DNA of 64,000 bases. Source: JANNMJ01 sp031425525 (lineage in GTDB: Bacteria > Bacteroidota > Bacteroidia > Cytophagales > Hymenobacteraceae). Each line of letters starts with the position of its first letter. Positions within the stretch are counted from its first letter, which is position 1. The stretch spans positions 62,001 through 126,000 of the forward strand of contig JANPJM010000059.1 in NCBI GenBank assembly GCA_031425525.1, read 5' to 3'. Below the pieces are notes generated by a model. It had not been told where the DNA came from, searched no databases, and saw only the letters and a list, made by a program, of their open reading frames with translations. Shown piece by piece: positions 31,753 through 39,500 of this stretch. The position numbers were made by a program, and so were the translations under genes.

Positions 31753-32844
31753 ATGAGCCAGCTCCCGCCCGACTTCGATTACGGCAACCCCGCCGCGCCC
31801 GACCCCGACCTCTACGACCCCGACGCGCCGCCACCTCCGCCGCCGCCCACCCTCTGGCAAGACCTGACGGCCACGCCCGCCCGGTGCGCCCTGCTGAGTG
31901 CCATCGGCGCCGGCCTGATCGGGGCGGCGCTGATGGCGGTGTCGGCCAACGTGTTCAAGGCGTACGGCATCGCGCTTTTCTGCCTCTCACCGCTGATTTG
32001 CGGGTTTGCCTCTACGCTATTTTTCGGCATCACGCATCCGCGCGCCGCCACCGGCGGGTGGTGGCAAACGTCGCTGGCGGTGGTGGCGGCGCTGGCCACG
32101 CTGGTAACATTTGCGCTGCTGATAATTGGGCAGTTGGAGGGGTTGATTTGCGTCGCGATGGCCTCGCCGATTGCCTTGGGGATGGCGGTCGTGGGTACGC
32201 TGCTGGGTCGAGGGGCGCTCAACCTGCTGCAACCTAACCGCTCGCGGCTGCAAGTGCTGGCCACGGTCGTGCTGCTGTACCCAGCGGCGCAACTCGCTGA
32301 AACCCGGCTCCCGGCCGACCACGCGCCCATTACCGTCGAAACCACCCGCGTAACCGCCGTGCCGCCCGCCCGCCTCTGGCGCACGCTCACCCAACCGGTG
32401 GCGTACCCGGCGCAGGTGGGGCTGTTGTTCCGGGCGGGGGTGGCGTACCCCACGCGCACGGCGCTGGTGGGTTGCGCCCACTCCGATAGTGCCGCGTGCC
32501 CGGCGGGCTTCGAGGTGGCGTACTCGCAGGGGGTCAGCACGCTCCCGATTCGGGTGTGGCGGCCGGGGCGGCAGCTTACGTTTGGGGTGCCCCAAATGCC
32601 CGCCCCCATGCGCGAGCTGTCGCCGTATCCGCACGTCCACGCGCCGCACCTGCACGGGTATTTCCGGGTGGTCGAAGGCACGTTTCTACTCGAACCCCTG
32701 CCCGGCGGGCGCACCCGCCTCACGGCGCGCACCACGTACGTGCATACCATCGGGCCGCGCTTTTACTGGCAGTGGTGGAGCAACGCCATCCTCGATCAGA
32801 TGCACGGGCGGGTGCTGGAGGGGCTGGTGGCGGGGGCGCGGTAG
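31753..32844 (+). CDS. membrane protein with C-terminal SRPBCC-like domain
   Basis: A 363-aa protein. A Pro/Asp-rich N-terminus (MSQLPPDFDYGNPAAPDPDL) is followed by about five membrane segments (residues about 40-185, for example ALLSAIGAGLIGAALMAVS). A soluble domain resembling the SRPBCC/polyketide-cyclase fold then follows (VTAVPPARLWRTLTQPVAYP, LEPLPGGRTRLTARTTYVHT, YWQWWSNAILDQMHGRVLEG). The start at 31753 is chosen because a promoter box lies just before it. Function unknown; perhaps binds a lipophilic ligand. Confidence 0.75.
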   Translation: MSQLPPDFDYGNPAAPDPDLYDPDAPPPPPPPTLWQDLTATPARCALLSAIGAGLIGAALMAVSANVFKAYGIALFCLSPLICGFASTLFFGITHPRAATGGWWQTSLAVVAALATLVTFALLIIGQLEGLICVAMASPIALGMAVVGTLLGRGALNLLQPNRSRLQVLATVVLLYPAAQLAETRLPADHAPITVETTRVTAVPPARLWRTLTQPVAYPAQVGLLFRAGVAYPTRTALVGCAHSDSAACPAGFEVAYSQGVSTLPIRVWRPGRQLTFGVPQMPAPMRELSPYPHVHAPHLHGYFRVVEGTFLLEPLPGGRTRLTARTTYVHTIGPRFYWQWWSNAILDQMHGRVLEGLVAGAR

Positions 32845-32847
32845 TGT

Positions 32848-33474
32848 TCACCGCCTGTCTGCGTACCGCGCCATTTCGCGTCGAAGCTCAGTGAAATCAA
32901 GCGCGAAACCGGTCAATTCCGGTTCGGCGCTCAGGGCCGAATCAAAGCCCTTGATGATAGTGGGCGCCGGTTGCCCGGCGCGGTACATGTACGTGGTCAG
33001 GGTGGCGGGATCGAGGAGCCAACCGAGCCGCACGCCGTAACTCAGCCAAATCGTCATCTTCTTTTTGAGGGTCGGCAGACGGTCGGTTTTTGATTTCAGT
33101 TCGATCACGAAATCCGGGCAGGCGGGTAGAAACTCGTCCTCACTTTGCGCGCGCGTCAGACCCGCTATACGCTCCTCCGAAATCCACGATGCATCCGGCG
33201 AGAGCATCACATTAGGCGCGAGTTGGTAGCCTGCACTGGAATCGGCAACGTATCCGTAGCGGTTGGCGTGGTGCCAGTTGCCAAGCTGGTAAGCGACAAG
33301 CGCATTCAGGATACTGATCAAAAACGCCTTAGGGCCGAGAATCCGAATGTCATTAGCGGAATAGCGTTCGATGCGCAACTCCCGGTTTTGGGTGCAGAAG
33401 TGCGCGAAGTCAGCATCGGACAGGCTTTCCAGCCCAGCCAACACCAGCGGTTCGGAAATGGAAGGAGAGGGCAT
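32848..33474 (-). CDS. Uma2 family PD-(D/E)XK endonuclease-like protein
   Basis: A 208-aa protein with the Uma2 pattern: LSPDASWISEERIAGL and CPDFVIELKSKTD, which contain the PD...(D/E)xK catalytic residues, then MTIWLSYGVRLGWLLDP. Uma2 proteins are widespread in cyanobacteria and Bacteroidota; their biological role is unclear. Convergent with the membrane-protein gene, 3 bp apart. Confidence 0.88.
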   Translation of the reverse strand: MPSPSISEPLVLAGLESLSDADFAHFCTQNRELRIERYSANDIRILGPKAFLISILNALVAYQLGNWHHANRYGYVADSSAGYQLAPNVMLSPDASWISEERIAGLTRAQSEDEFLPACPDFVIELKSKTDRLPTLKKKMTIWLSYGVRLGWLLDPATLTTYMYRAGQPAPTIIKGFDSALSAEPELTGFALDFTELRREMARYADRR

Positions 33475-33550
33475 AGCGCAAGCAATTTAGGCGTACTCCA
33501 AAGATACCAGCGCGCGGTTAGCCGGTCGTACCTCACAGGCATCACAAGAC

Positions 33551-33588
33551 AAAAAAGCCCTGCTAAGAGATTCAGCAGGGCTTTTTTC
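33551..33588 (-). terminator. terminator downstream of the DEAD-box helicase
   Basis: AAAAAAGCCCTGCT and AGCAGGGCTTTTTT arms around a 9-nt loop. On the minus strand it follows the helicase stop by 44 bp. Confidence 0.88.
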
Positions 33589-33631
33589 GTTACAAGTTTC
33601 CTCTCAGGCGAGGCGGGCAGGCAAGACTGCC

Positions 33632-35254
33632 TTACCGCCCACCCCGGTAGCCACCGCTACCACCGCCGCGGCTGCCGCCACCACCCTGACCGCCACCGCC
33701 GCCACCTTCCGGCTTGCGGCGCGGCTGCTGGCCTTCGCGCGGCAGGTACGCGGGGTTGGTGCCGGAGTAGGTGCGGCCCGATTCGCCGGTTTGCTCGCGG
33801 GGCGGGGCGGGCGGCGGTGTGTTGCGCATCGACTCGCGGACGGGCCGGGCGCCGTCGCGCGGCTCGCGGGCTTCACGCGGGGGGCGCGGGGCTTCGTGGG
33901 CACCGCGCTGGTGCTGGCCGCGCTCGCCTTGGGGGCGGCCGGGGTTGCTGGCGCGCTGGCTGTCGGGGCGCTGACCGCCACCGCCGCCACCGCGATTACC
34001 GCCGCCGCCCTGTTGCCCACGGCCACCGCCCCGGTTGCCGCCACCCATATGCTCCGGCGAGCGCAACGGCGGGCGCAGCCCGCTCGGCCGCGAGCCGAAT
34101 TTCACCTCCGGCACGTTGTCGCCGATGAACGGATGCTCGGTATCGACGGGTACTTCCTGCCGAATCAATTTCTGAATATCGAGCAGATAATCGCGTTCTT
34201 CGTGGTCGCAGAACGAATAGGCTTCGCCGCTGAACCCCGCGCGGCCGGTGCGGCCGATGCGGTGGACGTACGTTTCGGGGATGTTCGGCAGCTCGTAGTT
34301 GATGACGTGCGACAGCTCCTCGATGTCGATGCCGCGCGAGGCGATATCCGTCGCCACGAGTACCCGCAGCTTACCGGCTTTGAAGTCGGCGAGGGCTTGC
34401 TGGCGCGCCGTCTGACTCTTGTTGCCGTGAATGGCCATCGTGTTGATGCCCATCGCGTTGAGATCCTTCTCGATCTTGTTCGAGCCGTGCTTGGTACGGC
34501 CGAACACCAGCACGCGCTTGATTTCGGGGCGCGTATCGAGCAAATGGCGCAGCAACTCCTTTTTGTGTTCCTTGCCTACCATAAACACGCGTTGCTCCAC
34601 GAGGTCGGCGGTGGCGGCGGGCGGCGCAACGGCCACCTGTTTCGGGTTGCGCAGAATGGATTGCGCGAGTCCCTGAATCTCGTTCGGCATGGTGGCCGAG
34701 AAGAGCAGCGTCTGCCGGTCGGCGGGCACCTTCGGGATGATCTTGCGGATATCGTGGATGAACCCCATATCGAGCATCCGGTCGGCCTCATCGAGTACGA
34801 AAATCTCGACCGTACTCAGGCTCAGCAACCCTTGCTGCATCAGATCGAGCAGGCGGCCGGGCGTGGCGATCAGAATTTCCGGGTGGCTGCGCACGGCCTG
34901 CACCTGCGGATTCTGCCCCACCCCGCCAAAAATGACGGTCGAGCGGAGCTTCAAATGACGGCCGTAATTGGCGAAGGATTCCTGAATCTGAATCGCCAGC
35001 TCGCGCGTGGGCGTCAGAATCAGGCACCGGATGCCGCGCGGCGTGTGGCGCGGCGGGTTGGCTTGCAACCGCTGCAAAATGGGCAGCGTGAAGGCGGCCG
35101 TTTTGCCGGTGCCCGTCTGGGCGAGCCCGATCAGATCGTGGCCGGCGAGTACTTCGGGGATGGCTTGCGCCTGGATGGGGGTGGGGGTGGTATAGCCTTC
35201 ATCGGCCACGGCCTGTTGCAGGGCCGGGAGGAGGCTAAGATCAGCAAACGTCAT
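33632..35254 (-). CDS. DEAD-box ATP-dependent RNA helicase, RhlE-like
   Basis: A 540-aa helicase that remodels RNA, for example in ribosome assembly and cold adaptation. In order: Q motif (TPTPIQAQAIP), Walker A AQTGTGKT, PTRELA, DEAD (VLDEADRMLDMGF), SAT (LLFSATMP), and domain-2 motifs including HRIGRTGR. The tail from about residue 385 is rich in Gly and Arg (RGG-type repeats), typical of RhlE-group proteins in Bacteroidota. The complementary-strand open frame over this gene is an artefact of its composition. Confidence 0.93.
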   Translation of the reverse strand: MTFADLSLLPALQQAVADEGYTTPTPIQAQAIPEVLAGHDLIGLAQTGTGKTAAFTLPILQRLQANPPRHTPRGIRCLILTPTRELAIQIQESFANYGRHLKLRSTVIFGGVGQNPQVQAVRSHPEILIATPGRLLDLMQQGLLSLSTVEIFVLDEADRMLDMGFIHDIRKIIPKVPADRQTLLFSATMPNEIQGLAQSILRNPKQVAVAPPAATADLVEQRVFMVGKEHKKELLRHLLDTRPEIKRVLVFGRTKHGSNKIEKDLNAMGINTMAIHGNKSQTARQQALADFKAGKLRVLVATDIASRGIDIEELSHVINYELPNIPETYVHRIGRTGRAGFSGEAYSFCDHEERDYLLDIQKLIRQEVPVDTEHPFIGDNVPEVKFGSRPSGLRPPLRSPEHMGGGNRGGGRGQQGGGGNRGGGGGGQRPDSQRASNPGRPQGERGQHQRGAHEAPRPPREAREPRDGARPVRESMRNTPPPAPPREQTGESGRTYSGTNPAYLPREGQQPRRKPEGGGGGGQGGGGSRGGGSGGYRGGR

Positions 35255-35481
35255 TAAACGGGATATTGGCGGGCGGCGAAAACAGCGGACGACGATCTAC
35301 GACAGCGTAGAAAAGCCCGCAATGCCGGGTCGTCCGGCGGTAGCCTACCCTTGGAAATGCGCCGCGCGGGCGGCGGCGCTGTTGGCACAAAGGTACGGCG
35401 GCGCGCGGCGGCACGAATGAAGGGCGGGTAAAGGACGGGTAATGTCGAGCGCGCCGCGTTTTTTATGTGGAATCGGATGGG

Positions 35482-35489
35482 TAGGTTTG
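35482..35489 (+). promoter_or_regulatory. TAGGTTTG promoter box of a lipoprotein gene
   Basis: A good TAnnTTTG match ending 4 nt before the ATG at 35494, suggesting a leaderless transcript. Confidence 0.55.
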
Positions 35490-35493
35490 CACG

Positions 35494-35982
35494 ATGAAAA
35501 CAGCTTTTCAGATTATCCGAGTGAGTACGTTTGCCGTTATGGCCGTGGTTTCCAGCGCCTGCGAAAAAGAAAAACCAATGCCGTCGGTGCCCGCCGTCAC
35601 GAGTGAGATGTCGTTTACCGTCGATGGTGCGGCCGTCGCGGGGCGCACCTCCGGCGCCAACTACACGGATTCCACCTTCCTCGTGACCGGCGGCGTAACT
35701 ACGCCGTCTCAACAACTGCTCACCATTCGAATACCCAACCTCACGGGCGCGGGCACCTACCTCAACGGCACCCTGACGTATTCACTCGGCACCGTCGCAA
35801 ACACGTGGTCGGCTTCGCCGCTCGATCCCGGCAGCAGCAATTCGGTGGTGTTCACCGAATTCAATACCACTACCCGCAAGGCTACGGGCACCTTTACGGC
35901 TACGGCAGTGCCGGCCCCCGGTAGCACGGTCATGGGTACGCAGGTCATCACGGGTGGCAAGTTTACGAACGTGTCGTTTTAA
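35494..35982 (+). CDS. lipoprotein of DUF6252-like type
   Basis: A 162-aa protein with a lipoprotein signal (STFAVMAVVSSAC, lipobox SSAC). The mature part is beta-rich: MSFTVDGAAVAGRTSG, QQLLTIRIPNLTGAGTY, FTEFNTTTRKATGTFTATAV, ending GGKFTNVSF, resembling DUF6252 lipoproteins of Bacteroidota, whose function is unknown. It probably sits in the periplasm or on the outer membrane. Confidence 0.75.
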   Translation: MKTAFQIIRVSTFAVMAVVSSACEKEKPMPSVPAVTSEMSFTVDGAAVAGRTSGANYTDSTFLVTGGVTTPSQQLLTIRIPNLTGAGTYLNGTLTYSLGTVANTWSASPLDPGSSNSVVFTEFNTTTRKATGTFTATAVPAPGSTVMGTQVITGGKFTNVSF

Positions 35983-36010
35983 GCACTTCGACAAAAAAAC
36001 CACAGGTTTG

Positions 36011-36045
36011 TCATTGCGAGGAACGAAGCAATCCTTGTTTGCTCG
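36011..36045. repeat. REP-like half element (CATTGCGAGGA...GAAGCAATCC)
   Basis: Matches one arm of the inverted repeat at 3941-4059 in sequence and order, followed by the same GCTCGG segment. Confidence 0.6.
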
Positions 36046-36206
36046 GCGCGCGTTGCTCAGAACAGCCCGGACTCCCCGCCCCGGAGGGGGCGGGGTGGCT
36101 GACCGAGGGGCAGACGGGGTGGGGGGACGCGCGTAGAGGGCGCTAGACGGGCCGCCGTTTCGGGGTTTTGCCAGAAAGGCGGATTCTGTCCACGCTATCC
36201 CCGCCT

Positions 36207-36354
36207 ACCGTGGTCGCCCCACCCCGGCCCTGCGGGCCACCCCTCCCCCTGACGGGGAGGGGAGTCTGAACTGATTGCATCATCCCGCAGCCACCGTGGT
36301 CGCCCCACCCCGGCCCTGCGGGCCTCCCCTCCCTCTCCGGGGAGGGGAGTTTGG
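36207..36354. repeat. two direct copies of an about 62-bp GC-rich repeat
   Basis: Copies at about 36207-36268 and 36293-36354 share ACCGTGGTCGCCCCACCCCG, then CCTGCGGGCC, then a hairpin CCCCTCCC...GGGGAGGGGAG. They fill most of the gene-free interval 35983-36520 together with a CCCGCCCC/GGGGCGGG hairpin near 36080. Confidence 0.8.
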
Positions 36355-36520
36355 GCTACCTGCACTAAACGGCCCTTGCCGGAAGGAGGCTAGAAGTACA
36401 ACCGTCGAAGTGGCATTTTACTGCCCCGTAGCCCGTATCGGAAGCCGTATCGGCGTCTAAGTAGATGTGTGCCCAAGGTCACATCTTCTTGTTGTCGTCA
36501 AGCCTTCTTCTGCGGCCGAT

Positions 36521-39500
36521 ATGCTACTGAATCTTTCTGTCAGCCGCCGTGCCGAGCGCGGGCAGCTATGCCTTTTGGGGCGGCCTTTTGCCTTGTTGAG
36601 TGGAGTATTGCTGCTGCTGCTGCCTTTGGTAGCAGTGGCGCAACCGGCGCCGGGCGCCGCAACATCGGGGCGCCCGTTCGTGGTGCGGGTGCCGGCCGGC
36701 AGCGCAGCGGCGCTGGCAGCGGCCCGGCCCGCGCCGCGCGTGGAGCAGGTACGGGCCGCCGCCCGTGCCGTGGCCGGCCTGGCACCCGCCGATGAGCTGG
36801 TAGCGCTGCGCACCGAAACCGACCCCACCGGCAACGAACACGCGTGGTTTCAGCAGGTAGCGCGCGGCGTGCCCGTGGAGCACGGCCGCCTGACGGCGCA
36901 CTACCGGGCCGGGCTGCTTACGAGCCTGAGCGGCGAGCTGAAAACGCCCACTGCCCCCAGCACCACTCCCAACCTGCCCGCCGCCGATGCCCGGCAGCGG
37001 GCGTTGGCAGCCGTCGGCGCGCGGCGCTACCAATGGCAAGACCCCACCGAAGAGCAGCAGCTCCGCCGCCAGACCCACAACCCCGCCGCTACCTGGCTGC
37101 CGGCGGGTGAGCTGGTGTGGGTCGAAGATTTTTTGGGCACCGCGCCGGGTTCCGCGCGGCCCGTGGTGCTGGCGTGGCGGTTTGAAGTCGTCGCCACCGA
37201 GCCACTCGTCCACGAGCGCGTGTACGTCGATGCGCATACCGGCCGCGTGGTGCTGCGCGATGCGCTGCTGCGCGACGTCCATTCTGCGGCACCCACCGCC
37301 CAACCCGGTGCCGGCCCTGCGCCCTCGGTACCGCCCCGGCACCGGCCAAGCCGTGAGGCCGCCCCCACCGCGCCCGCCGCAACCGGCACTTTCGCCACCC
37401 GCTACAGCGGCACGCGAGTGGGCGAGACGGAAGCCATCAATGGGCGGTTTCGGCTGCGCGATTCCTCGCGCGGGGCGGCCATCGTCACGCTCAATACACG
37501 CCGCAGCACCGTTCGTTCTACGGCCGTCGATTTCCTCGATACCGATAACAACTGGACGGCCGCCGAATACGATAATGCCGCCAAAGACAATTCGGCGCTC
37601 GACATCCACTGGGGTACGCAGCGCACGTACGACTATTTCCGGCAGCGCCACAACCGCCGTTCCTTCGACGGCGCCGACGCGCGCCTCGAATCATACGTGC
37701 ATTACGGCGTCAACCTCGACAATGCTTTCTGGGACGGCTGGCGAATGGTGTACGGCGACGGCGGCAGCCGGTATGCCTCGCTGACGGCGGTTGATGTCGT
37801 GGGGCACGAGGTCGGGCACGGCGTCTGCCAATACACCGCCGGGCTCATCCATTACGACCAACCGGCGGCCCTCAACGAAGGGCTTTCCGATATCTGGGGC
37901 GCGTGCGTCGAGCAGTTCACTGATTCGACCAAGGACATCTGGAGTACCGGCGGGGAAATCGATCTCAATAACCCCGACGGCCTCCGTTCGCTGCGAAATC
38001 CGAAGCTTACGTTCTGCCCAGATACCTATCGGGGGCAATATTATACCGTCCATCGTTTCGCCGAGCCGCACATGAATTCTACCATCCTGAGCCACTGGTT
38101 TTATCTGGTGAGTCAGGGCGGTACGGGCACCAACGACTTGGGGCGCACCTACGCCGTGGCGGGCATCGGCATTCGGCGGGCCGCGCAAATCGTGTATCAC
38201 CTCGAAACGGCCTACCTCACGCCCACCAGCACCTACCCCGATGCATGGCGGGGCTCGGTGGCGGCCGTGGCCGATCTCTACGGCGAAAACTCGCCCGAAG
38301 CGCTGGCCGTGGCGCGGGCGTGGTACGCAGTCGGTTTGGGCGATGAGCTGCCGGTGCTAGCGTCGGTGCAGCCGGCGCAGGGGCCGGTCGGCGCGTGGTT
38401 GCTGCTCGAAGGCACCGGGCTGGCGCAAACGCGCGCCATCACCTTCGGCGGCGCTACGGATGCCCTCGAGTTCGCGGTGCTCGATTCGGGCCGGGTGCGG
38501 GTACGGGTGCCCGTGGGCGCCCTCACGGGCCGAATCAGCCTGACGACGCCCCTCGGCACGGCCCTCTCACCGGCCGAGTTTATGGTTACGTCGCAGGGCG
38601 CCGCGCCGGTGGTCAGCGGATTTGCGCCGGTCGCCGGGCAGCGCGTGGGCGGCACCGTCACGGTCGATGGCCGTAACCTGACGGGCGCCACGGCCGTGCG
38701 GTTCGGCGGGGTAGCGGCGGTGGTTTTCAGTGTGCAGTCAGCCACGCGGCTTACGGCGGTAGTGCCGCCCACCGCCGTCACGGGCGAGCTGGAAATCGAA
38801 ACGCCCGGCGGGCGGGCTACCGCCCCCGCCGTCTGCCGCGTGGTGCCCGTCCTGACCGCCTTCAGCCCAACCAGTGGCCCGCCGGGCACCCATCTTACGC
38901 TCACCGGGACCGGCCTCACGGGCGCGAGCGGCGGCACCGTGGCCGACTCGGCGGCGCGGCTGCTGCCCGGCGGCACCGCCACCACGGCTAGCGTAGTGGC
39001 GCCGGTCGGCATCACGGATGGTCTGGTGCGGCTCACCACGGCGGGCGGCATTGCCACGGCGCCCGGCCGCTTTACGCTCACGGCGGCCGTAGCGCCCGAC
39101 CTCACCGGGTTCAGTCCGGCCAGCGGTGGCCCCAACGTACTCGTCACGCTCACGGGCAGGGGCCTGATCAGCGCCACGGGGGTCGAGTTCAGCGGGGCGC
39201 CGGGCGGCGCGGCGGGCACGCGCTGGGTACGGGCGGGGCAATTTTTGGTCGAATCCGATACGGTGATTACGGTGGTGGTGCCGCTGCTGGTGGCTACCGG
39301 CCCGCTTCGCGTGACCACGCCCGCCGGCACCGACACTACTGCGCTGGCCTTTCGCGTGACGGCCGCCGTTTGTCGGCTCGCCGTCGCGCTCGACGGGGGC
39401 GCCGGGCCCGGCGTGCCGGTGTGCGCGGTACCCGGTACGCCCGTGCGGCTGCGGGCCGTGGTCGCGCCGGGCACGCCGTTGCTCGCGCCCACCTACACCG

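Noticed and set aside
33791..35257. A 488-codon plus-strand frame over the helicase gene
   Set aside because: It mirrors the strong DEAD-box gene on the other strand and has no domain signature of its own.
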